Shown here one piece after another: positions 1 through 9,148 of a DNA stretch of 61,644 bases. Origin of the DNA: Acidobacteriota bacterium (GTDB taxonomy: Bacteria; Acidobacteriota; Thermoanaerobaculia; UBA5066); the NCBI GenBank assembly GCA_029567505.1, contig JAKPXO010000216.1, positions 1 to 61,644 on the forward strand, written 5' to 3'. The notes beneath the pieces were generated by a model. The model had not been told where the DNA came from and ran no database searches. It saw only the letters and a list, made by a program, of their open reading frames with translations. The stretch's first letter is position 1. Each line of letters starts with the position of its first letter. Made by a program: the position numbers and the translations under genes.

Positions 1-1
1 G

Positions 2-451
2 GTCGAGAAGGTGGCTGCCTGCTACGACGTCGGGAAGGTCGTGAACCCGGCGCTCATCCGGGGCCAGACGTACGGCGGCATCGTCCAGGGGCTCGGCACC
101 GGGACGATGGAGGAGCTTCTCGTCGACACGAAGACGGGCCGCGCGACGAACGCCTCGCTCATGGACTACAAGATCCCGTCGACGGAGGACGTCCCGGCCG
201 AGATGGTCGTCGACTTCGTCGAGACGGCGCAGAAGGACGGTCCGATGGGCGCGCGGGGCATCGGCGAGCACACGATGATCCCGACGCCGGCGGCCATCGC
301 CAATGCTCTCTGGGACGCCTGCGGCGTGAGGATCTCCGAGATGCCGGTCACGGCGGAGAAGGTCTGGCGGGCGCTGAAGGCGAAGGAGCGGGCCGAGCGC
401 GGCGAGGGCGTCGCGGGCGAGGCTCCGGTCCCGGCGGGGACGATCGCGTGA
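2..451 (+). CDS. Xanthine dehydrogenase family protein, molybdopterin-binding subunit (C-terminal end only)
   Basis: This is the last 149 codons of a gene that begins before the window; the frame is open from base 2. The family uses a molybdenum cofactor to hydroxylate N-heterocycles or aldehydes, normally with FAD and 2Fe-2S partners in the cytoplasm. The fragment holds the C-terminal GARGIGE motif (around residue 88), whose Glu is the active-site base in this family, and the conserved VVNP-x-GQ-GG-GIxQGLG-type region at the front. The terminal TGA overlaps the GTG start of the DUF2877 gene, so the two are probably co-translated. The substrate cannot be told from this end; xanthine, uracil, nicotinate or hydantoin-like rings are all possible in this family. 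Confidence 0.85.
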   Translation, partial: VEKVAACYDVGKVVNPALIRGQTYGGIVQGLGTGTMEELLVDTKTGRATNASLMDYKIPSTEDVPAEMVVDFVETAQKDGPMGARGIGEHTMIPTPAAIANALWDACGVRISEMPVTAEKVWRALKAKERAERGEGVAGEAPVPAGTIA

Positions 452-1125
452 GGATCGAGGACCGCGGGTCGCTCCAGTCTCCCGCGACGGCGACGCCGCG
501 GCTTCCGCTCACCTGCCGCGACCTCGACCCGGTGCCGGGGCCGATCTCCCGGGCGACGCTCGTCCTCGACCTCTCCTCCGTCGGCGTCCCGGCCCGCACG
601 CGAGCGCTCCTCTCGGGCGAAGGGGGCGCTCCCGACTCCGTCGAGAGCCGCGTCTTTCGCTGGGCGCATGCCCGGATCGGGTCGCTCGTCGAGAAGCTCC
701 TCTCGGGCGAGCTCCGCGTCGCCGCCTACCGTCCCGACGCGGCCGGCCTGACCGGCCTCGGCCCCGGCCTGACCCCCACCGGCGACGACGTCCTCGTGGG
801 CCTCTCCGCGATGGCGCGCCGCCTCGCGGGAGGAGGCCTCGTCGAGATCCGTGCCGCCGTCGCCCTCTCCACGGTCCTCGCCGGGCTGCCGGCGGAGGAG
901 ACGACACCCGCGGCGCACCTCCTCCTCCGCGAGGCCTCCGAGGGACGCTTCCCGGCGGTCCTCGCGACGGTCGTCGAGCTGATCGGGAACCCTCACGCCG
1001 ACGCGGAGTCGCTCCGCACGGCCGGCGCGCGCCTCGCCGAGACGGGCGCGCACTCGGGGGCGGACCTCCTCGCCGGAGCGCTCGCCCTCGTCCAGGGCGT
1101 CGTCGACGCCAGGGAGAGCTCATGA
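448..1125 (+). CDS. DUF2877 protein, AllH/YlbF-like subunit of a putative carbamoyltransferase
   Basis: A 225-residue protein that starts at a GTG overlapping the upstream stop codon. The clearest signature is GLGPGLTPTGDD followed by a small hydrophobic helix (around residues 107-118), the hallmark of DUF2877. In E. coli the DUF2877 protein YlbF works with FdrA and YlbE as oxamate carbamoyltransferase (AllFGH) in allantoin degradation; the same two partners follow here in order, each overlapping by four bases. That supports a subunit role in a carbamoyl-transfer complex. The actual substrate is inferred, not shown. It is a little shorter than its E. coli relative. Confidence is high for the family and moderate for the function. 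Confidence 0.8.
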   Translation: MRIEDRGSLQSPATATPRLPLTCRDLDPVPGPISRATLVLDLSSVGVPARTRALLSGEGGAPDSVESRVFRWAHARIGSLVEKLLSGELRVAAYRPDAAGLTGLGPGLTPTGDDVLVGLSAMARRLAGGGLVEIRAAVALSTVLAGLPAEETTPAAHLLLREASEGRFPAVLATVVELIGNPHADAESLRTAGARLAETGAHSGADLLAGALALVQGVVDARESS

Positions 1126-2657
1126 CGACACGCATCCTCGTTCGACCGGGCTGCTACCACGACTCCGCGCGGCTCATGCAGGTGAGCCGCGAGCTCTCCG
1201 CGCTCCCCGGCATCCAGGAGGCGGTCGCGATGATGGGGACGGAGACGAACCGCCGTCTCCTCGCCGAGGCCGGCTTCCTCGGGACGGACGTCGACGCCGC
1301 GACGCCGATCGACATGATCGTCGGCCTGCGCGGCGGTCCTGACACCGCCGTCACGGCGGCCACGGCGGCGCTCGACCGGCTCCTTTCGGGGAGCGCGACG
1401 AGCGCCGGCGGGCCGGCGGCTCCGGAGCGGCCCGGGACGGTCTCCGAGGCGCTCGAGGCGCGCCCGGCGGCGAACCTCGTCTCCGTGGCCGTTCCCGGCC
1501 CGTACGCGGCCTTCGTCGCGCACCGCGCCCTCGACGCGGCTCGGAGCGTCTTCCTCTTCTCCGACAACGTCCCTCTCGCCGACGAGGTGGCGCTCAAGCG
1601 GCGTGCCGCCGCCCTCGGCCTCCTCGTCATGGGGCCCGACTGCGGCACGGCGATCCTCGCCGGGGTCGGGCTCGGCTTCGCGAACCGGGTGGAGCGCGGA
1701 CCGGTCGGGATCGTCGGCGCCTCGGGTACGGGAATCCAGGAGCTCTGCTCCCTCCTCGACCGGAGCGGCGTCGGCGTCTCGCACGCCATCGGCACCGGCA
1801 GCCGAGACCTCTCCGCCGGGGTCGGCGGCTTGATGACGGAGGCCGGGCTCGGTCTCCTCGCGAACGACCCGGCCACCCGCGCCCTCCTCCTGGTCGCCAA
1901 GCACCCGGACGCGGGCGTCGCGGAGCGCCTCCACGGTCTCCTCGCGACGCTCGGCAAGCCGGTCGCCGTCCGCTACCTCGGAGAGGGGCGGCGCGGCGAG
2001 GTGGACGGCGTCCTCTACGCGGGCTCGCTCGACGAGGCGGCCGAGGCAGCGGCCTCGCGCGTCGCGTCGACGCCGGCCGCCCGGGGCGACCTCGCGTTCG
2101 CCGCGCGCGAGGCGGTCGCGCCGGTAGGAGCGGGCGGGAGCCGGCTCGTCGGCCTCTTCGGCGGCGGCTCCCTCGCGGCCGAGGCGCGGTGCGTCCTCGA
2201 GGCGCGGGGGATCGCGACGCGCGTGCCGGAGGAGAAGCTCGCGGCGAACGCGCCGCTCCCGCCCGGGAACCTCGTCGTCGACACGGGGGACGACGCCTAC
2301 ACGGTCGGCCGGCCGCACCCGATGGTGGACCAGACCGTTCGCTGCGAGCTGATCCGCGCCGCGGGGTCGGACCCCTCCGTCGGCGTCCTGCTCCTCGACC
2401 TCGTCCTCGGCGACGGCGCGCACCCCGACCCGGCGCCCGAGATCGTCGAAGCCGTCGCCGCGGCGCGCGCCGCGCGGGGCTCCCGGCCTCTCTCCGTCGT
2501 CGCCTCCGTCTGCGGCACGCGCCGCGACCCGCAGGGGACGGCGCGGCAGGAGGAGACGCTCCGGCGGGCGGGAGTCGAGGTCGAGCCTTCCGCCGCCCGG
2601 GCGGCGGCGACGGCGGCGGACCTCGTCCTCTCCGTCCGGCAGGAGGTGGCCCGATGA
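1122..2657 (+). CDS. fdrA: FdrA family protein (AllF-like, acyl-CoA-synthetase-like carbamoyltransferase subunit)
   Basis: A 511-residue cytoplasmic protein starting at ATGA, overlapping DUF2877. The N-terminus has the FdrA pattern (Y-x-DS-x-LM-x-S-x-LS-x-LPG, then MGTETNRRLL around residues 38-47). A succinyl-CoA-ligase-like CoA/phosphate-binding fold follows, with GIVGASGTGIQE (around residues 196-207) and a GTGSRDLS segment. FdrA is reported as one subunit of the E. coli oxamate carbamoyltransferase, where the fold fits phosphate-ester or carbamoyl-phosphate chemistry. The gene overlaps the downstream YlbE-like gene by four bases, so 1:1 translation of subunits is likely. No carbamate kinase is in view, although the pathway would be expected to use one to make ATP from carbamoyl phosphate. 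Confidence 0.88.
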   Translation: MTTRILVRPGCYHDSARLMQVSRELSALPGIQEAVAMMGTETNRRLLAEAGFLGTDVDAATPIDMIVGLRGGPDTAVTAATAALDRLLSGSATSAGGPAAPERPGTVSEALEARPAANLVSVAVPGPYAAFVAHRALDAARSVFLFSDNVPLADEVALKRRAAALGLLVMGPDCGTAILAGVGLGFANRVERGPVGIVGASGTGIQELCSLLDRSGVGVSHAIGTGSRDLSAGVGGLMTEAGLGLLANDPATRALLLVAKHPDAGVAERLHGLLATLGKPVAVRYLGEGRRGEVDGVLYAGSLDEAAEAAASRVASTPAARGDLAFAAREAVAPVGAGGSRLVGLFGGGSLAAEARCVLEARGIATRVPEEKLAANAPLPPGNLVVDTGDDAYTVGRPHPMVDQTVRCELIRAAGSDPSVGVLLLDLVLGDGAHPDPAPEIVEAVAAARAARGSRPLSVVASVCGTRRDPQGTARQEETLRRAGVEVEPSAARAAATAADLVLSVRQEVAR

Positions 2658-4093
2658 GCGCGACGTCCCTTCTCGGCGGCCCGATCGAGGTCGTCCACGC
2701 CGGCATCGATGCCGTCGCCGAGGCGCCCCGCGCCGCCGGCGCGCCCGTCACGGTCGTCGACTTCCGGCCTCCCGCGGGGGGCGACACGCGCCGGATGGCG
2801 CTCCTGTCGGAGCTCCTCTCCGGCCCCGCCGCGCGCGAGATCGACGCCGCGAACGCCCGCGCCCTCGCCCGGCTCCTCGCGAGTCGCCCGCACCTCGTCG
2901 CGATCGGCGTCGCGCGCGACGTCGTCCCGGGGATGGCGGACGACCTCTTCCTCCACGCCGGCCCTCCCGTGACATGGGAGCGGATGTGCGGCCCGATGCG
3001 CGGCGCCGTGATCGGCGGCCTCCTCTACGAAGGGCGCGCGAAGGACGCGGACGAGGCGGAGCGTCTCGCGGCGAGCGGCGTCGTCCGCTTCGACCCGTGC
3101 CACCACCACGACGCCGTCGGCCCGATGGCCGGCCTCGTGACGCCGTCGATGCCCGTCTTCGTCATCGAGGACCGCGGTGGCGAGCGGCCCGGGACACGGA
3201 CCTTCTGCACGCTCAACGAGGGGCTCGGGAAGGTCCTCCGCTACGGCGCCTTCTCGGAGGAGGTCGTCGCGCGGCTCGTCTTCATGCGCGACGAGCTCGG
3301 GCCGGTCCTCGCCGAGGCGCTCGCGCTCCGCGGACCGATCGACCTGAAGCACCTGATGGCCCAGGCGCTCCAGATGGGGGACGAGGGGCACAACCGGAAC
3401 CGGGCGGGGACGTCGCTCCTCTTCCGCGAGCTCGCGCCGGCCGTCGTCCGCGCCACGGCGGATCGCGAGCGGGCCGCGCGGGTCCTCGACTTCGTGAACG
3501 GGAACGACCACTTCTTCTTGAACCTCTCGATGCCGATGGGGAAGTGCCTGCTGAAGGCGGCGGAAGGGGAGCCGCTCTCCTCGCTCGTCTCCGTCATGGC
3601 GCGGAACGGGACCGACTTCGGCATCCAGCTCGCCTCGATGCCGGGGCGGTGGTTCACCGGGCCGGCGCTGAACGTGCGCGGCCTCTACTTCCCCGGCCGG
3701 ACGGAAGCCGACGCGAACCCCGACATCGGCGACAGCGCGATCACCGAGACGGCCGGCTTCGGTGGCTTCGCGATGGCCGCGGCCCCCGCGATCGTCCAGT
3801 TCGTCGGCGGGAGCGCCGAGGACGCCCTGGCGGCGACCCGCGCGATGCGGCGGATCACGCTCGGGCCGAACCCCGGCTTCGCGATCCCCTCGCTCGGCTT
3901 CTCCGGCTCGCCGACCGGCATCGACCTTCGGCTCGCCCTGGAACGGAACCTCCTCCCGCAGATCAACACCGGCATCGCCCACAGGGAGCCCGGCGTCGGG
4001 CAGGTGGGGGCCGGCCTCGTCACCCCCCCGTGGGAGGCGTTCCACGCCGCCCTCGAGGCGTTCGCCGAACACGTCCGCGCCTCCCGCGCATAG
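2654..4093 (+). CDS. ylbE: DUF1116/YlbE family protein (AllG-like carbamoyltransferase subunit)
   Basis: 479 residues from the ATG in the ATGA overlap with fdrA; the frame stays open upstream, but this start matches the family N-terminus (LLGGPIEVVHAGI) and the coupling pattern. Recognisable DUF1116 blocks are the region around FDPCHHHDAVGPMAG (near residue 152), the segment MGDEGHNRNRAGTSLLFREL (near 240), and a C-terminal AFGGF-like glycine-rich stretch. E. coli YlbE pairs with FdrA and YlbF in oxamate carbamoyl transfer. The conserved His-rich and Asn/Arg-rich blocks probably form the catalytic site, but no mechanism can be read from sequence. It is somewhat longer than the E. coli protein. 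It is followed after 15 bases by the cyclase-family gene. Confidence 0.85.
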   Translation: MSATSLLGGPIEVVHAGIDAVAEAPRAAGAPVTVVDFRPPAGGDTRRMALLSELLSGPAAREIDAANARALARLLASRPHLVAIGVARDVVPGMADDLFLHAGPPVTWERMCGPMRGAVIGGLLYEGRAKDADEAERLAASGVVRFDPCHHHDAVGPMAGLVTPSMPVFVIEDRGGERPGTRTFCTLNEGLGKVLRYGAFSEEVVARLVFMRDELGPVLAEALALRGPIDLKHLMAQALQMGDEGHNRNRAGTSLLFRELAPAVVRATADRERAARVLDFVNGNDHFFLNLSMPMGKCLLKAAEGEPLSSLVSVMARNGTDFGIQLASMPGRWFTGPALNVRGLYFPGRTEADANPDIGDSAITETAGFGGFAMAAAPAIVQFVGGSAEDALAATRAMRRITLGPNPGFAIPSLGFSGSPTGIDLRLALERNLLPQINTGIAHREPGVGQVGAGLVTPPWEAFHAALEAFAEHVRASRA

Positions 4094-4108
4094 ACGAAGG
4101 AGCCCACC

Positions 4109-4984
4109 ATGCGTCCGATCGAGCTCTCGATCCCCCTCGGCATCGGCACCCCGGCCTGGCCCACGTACGAGCCGCTCCAGATGAAGTACTTCAAGCGGCT
4201 CGCCCCGAACGGCGCGAACGGCCAGCTCCTGACGCACTCGAATCACCTCGGGACGCACATGGACGGCGAGATCCACTTCTACTCGCCCGGCAAGGACATG
4301 GCGGCCCTCGAGCTCGACTTCCTGATGCACGAGGGGGCGATCGTCGACCTCTCCGACGCCGTGGGCGACTACGACGTCTACACGTCGAAGATGGTCGAGG
4401 AGCGGGTCGAGGTGAAGGACGGCGACATCCTGATCATCCACACCGGCTACCACCACTACGGCTGGGACCAGCCCGAGGCGGACGAGATCCGCTACATGGT
4501 CAAGCACCCCGGGCCCGACCGCGAGTTCGCGGAGTGGGCGCGGCGGAAGAAGCTCCGCTGGATCGGCGTCGACTGCGGGAGCGCGGACCACCCGATGAAC
4601 ACGATCATCCGGACCTGGATGCCGCGGCAGGCGAAGGAGGCGGACGCCCACTTCCGCGCGAAGTACGGGATGCCGCTCGACCAGTTCTACGACGACGGCA
4701 AGTACCAGCTCATGCACCTCGAGCTCTTCAACCACGGGATCATCCACGCCGAGTGCATGGGGGGCGACATCGACCTCCTCCTGAACCAGCGCGCCGTCAT
4801 CGGCGCCTTCCCGTGGCGCCTCGTCGACGGCGAGTCGTGCATCTGCCGTATCCTCGCCTTCGTCGACGACGACCGCCACGCGGCGCTCATGGCGAAGAAG
4901 GAGAAGGCCGCGAAGACGAAGTGGAACGACGTCGCCGGCGCTCCGAACGCCTGGCTCCACGAGGAGGCGCGGAAGAAGGCCTGA
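4109..4984 (+). CDS. Cyclase-family metal-dependent hydrolase (kynurenine formamidase/isatin hydrolase-like)
   Basis: A 291-residue cytoplasmic enzyme behind a GAAGGAG ribosome site. It has the cyclase-family metal motif H-L-G-T-H-M-D (around residues 46-52) and a downstream His in the same loop (E-I-H-F), which bind Mn or Zn in kynurenine formamidase and isatin hydrolase. These enzymes open amide bonds, often in rings. A second His/Asp-rich block (near residues 110-118, HTGYHHYGWD) and a late His-Glu pair (HAECMGGD) are typical of the family. Between a molybdenum hydroxylase and an amidase, ring opening of an oxidised N-heterocycle is the most likely role; this is inferred from context. Kynurenine formamidase itself is less likely, since no tryptophan-pathway gene is near. 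Confidence 0.82.
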   Translation: MRPIELSIPLGIGTPAWPTYEPLQMKYFKRLAPNGANGQLLTHSNHLGTHMDGEIHFYSPGKDMAALELDFLMHEGAIVDLSDAVGDYDVYTSKMVEERVEVKDGDILIIHTGYHHYGWDQPEADEIRYMVKHPGPDREFAEWARRKKLRWIGVDCGSADHPMNTIIRTWMPRQAKEADAHFRAKYGMPLDQFYDDGKYQLMHLELFNHGIIHAECMGGDIDLLLNQRAVIGAFPWRLVDGESCICRILAFVDDDRHAALMAKKEKAAKTKWNDVAGAPNAWLHEEARKKA

Positions 4985-5009
4985 GGCCGACGCCCGCGAC
5001 GCCACGGAG

Positions 5010-6473
5010 ATGACGGACCTCGCGTTCCGCCCCGCCACGGCCCTCCTCGGTGCGCTGGAGAGGAAGGAGACGTCGAGCGAGGAGCTCCTCCGCCTCTACC
5101 TGACTCGAATCGAGCGCCTCGGCTCGTTCCATGCCGTCGTCACCCTCGACACCGACCGGGCGCTCGCCGAGGCCCGGGCGTGCGACGCGGAGCGCGCGCG
5201 AGGCGAGCGGCGCGGACCGCTCCACGGCCTCCCGGTCACGGTGAAGGACTCTTTCGAGACGGCGGACCTCCGGACGACGTCCGGCGGGACGCCCGAGCTG
5301 ATGGCGCACGTGCCCGCGCGCGACGCGACGGTCGTGGCTCGGCTGAAGGCCGCCGGGGCGATCGTCTTCGGGAAGACGAACCTCTCGACCCAGGCGATGG
5401 ACATCCAGACGTACAACGCCGCGTTCGGGACGACGCCGAACCCGTGGGATGCCTCTCGGACGGCGGGCGGCTCCTCGGGCGGCTCGGCGGTGGCGATGTC
5501 CACGGGCCTCTCCGCGCTCGAGGTCGGGAGCGACCTCGGCGGCTCGATCCGGATCCCCTCGGCGTTCTGCGGCGTCTTTGGCCACCGGCCGAGCTACGGG
5601 ATCGTCCCGACGCGCGGGCACATCCCGGGACCTCCCGGCACGCTCGCCGCGCCCGACCTCGAGACCGCCGGCCCGATCGCGCGCTCGGCGGACGACCTCG
5701 ACCTCGCGCTCCGCCTCCTCGCCGGCCCGGACGAAGGCCACGCCGTCGCCTGGCGCCTCGAGCTCCCGCCGCCGCGGCGGCGCGGCCTCTCGGAGTACCG
5801 GCTCGCCGCCTGGCTGGACGACCCGGCGGCGCCCGTCGACACGGCGCTCCGGGAGCGGCTCGAGGCCGTCATCGGGGAGTTGCGCGCGGCGGGAGCGGAG
5901 GTCGACACGGAGGCGCGTCCCGGCTTCGCCCTCGCCGACAACGCGCGCCTCTTCATGCAGGTCCTCTACGGGAGCATGTCGGCCGGCTTGCCGGAGGGGC
6001 AGTTCGAGAAGATCCGCGCCCGCGCCGCCGCGCTCGCCCCGGAAGACGACTCCTTCCGCGCGCGCCTCGCGCGCGACACGGCGCAGACCCACCGCGAGTT
6101 CGACCTCGCGCGCGAGGAGCGCGAGCGGCGGCGCGCCCGCTGGGCGGAGCTCTTCGAACGGTACGACGCGCTCCTCTGCCCGGTCTTCCCGACGCCCGCC
6201 TTCCCGCACGACCAGAGCCCCGACTTCGCCCGCCGGACGCTCGCCGTCAACGGCGCGCACGTGCCCTACCTCGGGACGCTCCTCGGCTGGCCGGCGCTCT
6301 CCGGCCTCGCCTCGCTCCCGGGGACGTCGGCCCCCGTCGGTTTCACGCGCGAGGGCCTGCCGGCCGGGATCCAGGTCGTCGGGCCGTACCTCGAGGACCG
6401 GACCGCGATCCACGTCGCGAAGCTCGTCGCGGAGGTGGCGGGGGGCTGCGTCGTCCCGCCGGGCGTGGAGTAG
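5010..6473 (+). CDS. Amidase signature family hydrolase
   Basis: A 487-residue amidase-signature enzyme. It shows the full Ser-cisSer-Lys layout: Lys in PVTVKDSF (around residue 76), the glycine/serine-rich GGSSGGSAVAMSTG (around 151-164), and the nucleophile region GSDLGGSIRIPS (around 172-183). Length and overall pattern match stand-alone amidases rather than GatA, and no gatB/gatC is nearby. It ends the plus-strand operon (25 bases after the cyclase gene) and converges on the methyltransferase remnant. It probably hydrolyses a linear amide or ureide made by the upstream enzymes. The substrate is unknown; amidase-family enzymes act on ureido acids, allophanate and many aryl or alkyl amides. 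Confidence 0.88.
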   Translation: MTDLAFRPATALLGALERKETSSEELLRLYLTRIERLGSFHAVVTLDTDRALAEARACDAERARGERRGPLHGLPVTVKDSFETADLRTTSGGTPELMAHVPARDATVVARLKAAGAIVFGKTNLSTQAMDIQTYNAAFGTTPNPWDASRTAGGSSGGSAVAMSTGLSALEVGSDLGGSIRIPSAFCGVFGHRPSYGIVPTRGHIPGPPGTLAAPDLETAGPIARSADDLDLALRLLAGPDEGHAVAWRLELPPPRRRGLSEYRLAAWLDDPAAPVDTALRERLEAVIGELRAAGAEVDTEARPGFALADNARLFMQVLYGSMSAGLPEGQFEKIRARAAALAPEDDSFRARLARDTAQTHREFDLAREERERRRARWAELFERYDALLCPVFPTPAFPHDQSPDFARRTLAVNGAHVPYLGTLLGWPALSGLASLPGTSAPVGFTREGLPAGIQVVGPYLEDRTAIHVAKLVAEVAGGCVVPPGVE

Positions 6474-6503
6474 GCGCGACGCCGGGAGACGCCGCGTCCG
6501 GGG

Positions 6504-7481
6504 TCACGGCGCAGCGACGTACTCGACGAAGAACTGCTCCGTCAGGAAGTCGTGGACCTTCCTCGGGACGAGGCCGGCCTCGGCCATCGAAGCGTCGACC
6601 TCCTCCCGCGACATCCACTGCGACGGGGGCGGTCCCCAGGGTCGCTCCTCCACGCTCTTCGGGACGAAGTCGACGACGACGACCCGCCCGCCGGGCGCGA
6701 GGCCGGCACGGACCTTTCGGAGCCACGCGGCGCGGTCCTTCACGTAGTGGAGCGTGTCGACGATGAGGACCGTGTCGAGGCCCCCGGCCGGCAGCTACGG
6801 GTCGTCCTTCGGCACGAGGAGCGTCCGTGCGTTCGTCAGGCCCGCCTGCTTCAGCCGTCCGTCGAGGTAGGCGAGGAGGTCGGCGTTCGCGTCGACGGCG
6901 AGGACGCTCCCCGACGGGCCGACGGCGCGCGCGAGCCGAAGCGTGAAGCAGCCCGATCCGGCCCCGACGTCGGCGATCCGTTCGCCGGGCTTCAGGGCGA
7001 GAGCGCGCATCACCTCGTCGGGCTTCTGGTCGGCGTCCCGCTCCTTCCGCTCGAGGAGCCAGAGGTAGCCCTTCAGCCTGACCGCCTTCGCGAGCGCCTG
7101 GAAGCGGGCGTCGTCCACGAGCGCGGCGAACGCCCCGTCCTTCCGGAGGGCGGAGGCGTCGAAGAGGCCTGCTCCGTGGGCCCGCTCGAGGGCGTCGAGA
7201 GCCTCCGTCCGCTGCCCGAGGAAGGCGCGGACCCGGGCGACCCGGTAGAGGGCTTCGGCAAAGGCCTGGCCGGCGCCCTCGGCGGCCTCCTCGGCGAGCG
7301 GGAGGGCGCGGCTCCACTCCTTTGCGGCGAGAGCGGATTCGAGGGGCGTCGGCGGGGCGGGCGCCGCGGGCGAGGTCCCGTCGGCGCGGGCCGCGGCAGA
7401 CGAGGCGAGGAGCGCGAGGACGAGCGCCGCAACAGGGCGTGACGGTCGGGACGGACGGAGACGTACCTCCTTCGCCGCCAT
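6504..7481 (-). pseudogene. Secreted TPR-methyltransferase gene interrupted by an in-frame TAG stop
   Basis: A reading frame of 326 codons with one internal stop (TAG on the minus strand, bases 6797-6795). Before the stop, residues 1-33 look like a signal peptide, followed by TPR-like helices and a class I SAM methyltransferase core (motif I near IADVGAGSGCFTLRLA). After the stop, the same frame continues without any shift through LPAGGLDTVLIVDTLHYV and the rest of the methyltransferase fold to 6504. One base change (for example from CAG or AAG) would restore the gene. It may be a recent nonsense mutation or a sequence error; the conserved downstream half argues against long decay. An exported SAM methyltransferase is itself odd, since SAM is cytoplasmic. 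A TTG- or GTG-started second half (for example GTG at 6743) could be made separately. Confidence 0.8.
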
Positions 7482-7582
7482 CGCCCGACGATACGGGCCT
7501 CCACGGCCCGGGTCTCGGGGAATCCAGACCCGCCGACCGAGCTCGGGGAGCGGCTCCGCTCCGGCGCCGTCCCCCCCCGGCG

Positions 7583-9148
7583 CTACGGCGCGAGCCGCAG
7601 TCCCGCCCCCGGCCCGACCGGAAGGTCGAGCGCGATCCAGCCCATCAGGATGAGGCTCCAGGAGACGAGGAAGACGAGCGTGTAGGGAAGCATCGTCGCG
7701 ATGAGCGTCCCGAGGCCCGCCTTCGCGTCGTAGCGCTGGACCGTCGCGAGGATGAGGGCGAAGTAGGACATCGTCGGCGAGATGACGTTCGTGACGCTGT
7801 CGCCGACGCGGTAAGCCGCCTGCGTCAGCTCGGGCGTGTAGCCGAGGAGCATCAGCATCGGGACGAAGACGGGCGCCATGACGGCCCACTTCGCCGAGGC
7901 GCTCCCCATCAGGAGGTTCACGCCCGCCGAGAGGACGACGAACCCGAGCATCAGCGGGATGCCGCCGAGGCCGGTCGCCTGGAGGAGCTCGGCCCCCTTC
8001 ACGGCGCCGATGAGGCCGAGGTGCGACCAGTTGAACCAGGCGACGAACTGCGCGGCGAAGAAGACGAGGACCATGTAGGAGCCGAGCGTTTCCATCGACT
8101 TCGACATCGCCCTCACGACGGCGGCGTCGTTCTTCATCGTGCCGGCGCCGGCTCCGTAGGCGATGCCCGAGAGCGCCCCGCCGAGGAAGATGAACGGGAC
8201 GATCGCCGTCAGGAGCGGCGAGTGGAGGACGCCGCCGGTCTTCAGGTCGCGCAGGAACCCGCCTTCGGGAACGACGCCCCAGAGGACGACGGCGGCGAAG
8301 AGCGCGAGGACGACGATCGCGTTGCGGAGCCCCTTCTTCTCGGCGGCGTCGAGGGGACGGAGCTCCCCGTCGGCCTTCTCGGTTCCGGCGTAGGCGCCGA
8401 GGCGCGGGACGACGAGCTTCTCGGTGACCCACGTCCCGGCGGCGGCGATGAGGAACGTGGAGACGGCGAGGAAGTAGTAGTTCGCGGCGGGGCTGACGAC
8501 GTAGGAGGGGTCGACGATGTGCGCCGCCTCCTGCGTGAGGCCGGCGAGGAGCGGGTCGATCGTCCCGAGGACGAGGTTCGCGCTGTAGCCGCCGGAGACG
8601 CCGGCGAACGCGGCGGCGAGGCCGGCGAGCGGGTGCCGCCCGGCCGCGAGGAAGATCACGGCCGCGAGCGGGATCAGGAGGACGTATCCGACCTCGCTCG
8701 CGGCGTTCGAGAGGATCCCGGCGAAGACGACGACGAACGTCAGGAGCTTCCGGGGCGCGGAAAGGACGAGGAGGCGGAGGAGCGTTCCGATGAGGCCGCT
8801 CCCCTCCGCGACGCCGATCCCGAGGAGCGCGACGAGGACGGTGCCGAGCGGCGCGAAGCTCGTGAAGTTCGAGACGGCCTTCTCGAGGACGAGGTGGAGG
8901 CCCTCGACCGACAGGAGGTTGACGACCGTGATCGCCTTGCCCGTTCCCGGGTGGACGGCGCTGAGCCCCGCCCAGGAGCCGATCGCCGAGGCGCCGAGGA
9001 CGGCGAGCGCGAGGAGGAGGAAGATCGTCGCGGGGTGGGGGAGCGCGTTCCCGGCTCTCTCCACGATCCCGAGCATCCGGGAGAAGAGGTCCCCCCGGAC
9101 GGCGTCCGGCTTCGCCGCGGCGCGGCCCCGCTCGTTCTTCGGCCCCAC
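7583..9148 (-). CDS. AbgT family transporter
   Basis: A 521-residue polytopic membrane protein of the AbgT family (p-aminobenzoyl-glutamate importers and, in some members, sulfonamide exporters). The N-terminus [21 protein letters not shown] is diagnostic. The family cores [20 protein letters not shown] (around residues 148-167) and a second inverted-repeat half, ending in [12 protein letters not shown] near residue 455, are present. About a dozen hydrophobic segments span the protein. It starts at GTG after GGAGAGGTGAC. The minus-strand neighbours are an M28 protease upstream and the broken methyltransferase downstream; a peptidase beside an AbgT transporter fits uptake of an acyl- or aryl-amino acid or dipeptide, but the cargo is not known. 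Confidence 0.9.
   Translation of the reverse strand: MGPKNERGRAAAKPDAVRGDLFSRMLGIVERAGNALPHPATIFLLLALAVLGASAIGSWAGLSAVHPGTGKAITVVNLLSVEGLHLVLEKAVSNFTSFAPLGTVLVALLGIGVAEGSGLIGTLLRLLVLSAPRKLLTFVVVFAGILSNAASEVGYVLLIPLAAVIFLAAGRHPLAGLAAAFAGVSGGYSANLVLGTIDPLLAGLTQEAAHIVDPSYVVSPAANYYFLAVSTFLIAAAGTWVTEKLVVPRLGAYAGTEKADGELRPLDAAEKKGLRNAIVVLALFAAVVLWGVVPEGGFLRDLKTGGVLHSPLLTAIVPFIFLGGALSGIAYGAGAGTMKNDAAVVRAMSKSMETLGSYMVLVFFAAQFVAWFNWSHLGLIGAVKGAELLQATGLGGIPLMLGFVVLSAGVNLLMGSASAKWAVMAPVFVPMLMLLGYTPELTQAAYRVGDSVTNVISPTMSYFALILATVQRYDAKAGLGTLIATMLPYTLVFLVSWSLILMGWIALDLPVGPGAGLRLAP

Noticed and set aside
2297-5038. A long (over 900 codon) open frame on the minus strand across fdrA to the amidase
   Set aside because: It lies opposite several strongly supported genes and has Arg/Asp/Val-rich, motif-free sequence typical of antisense frames in GC-rich DNA.
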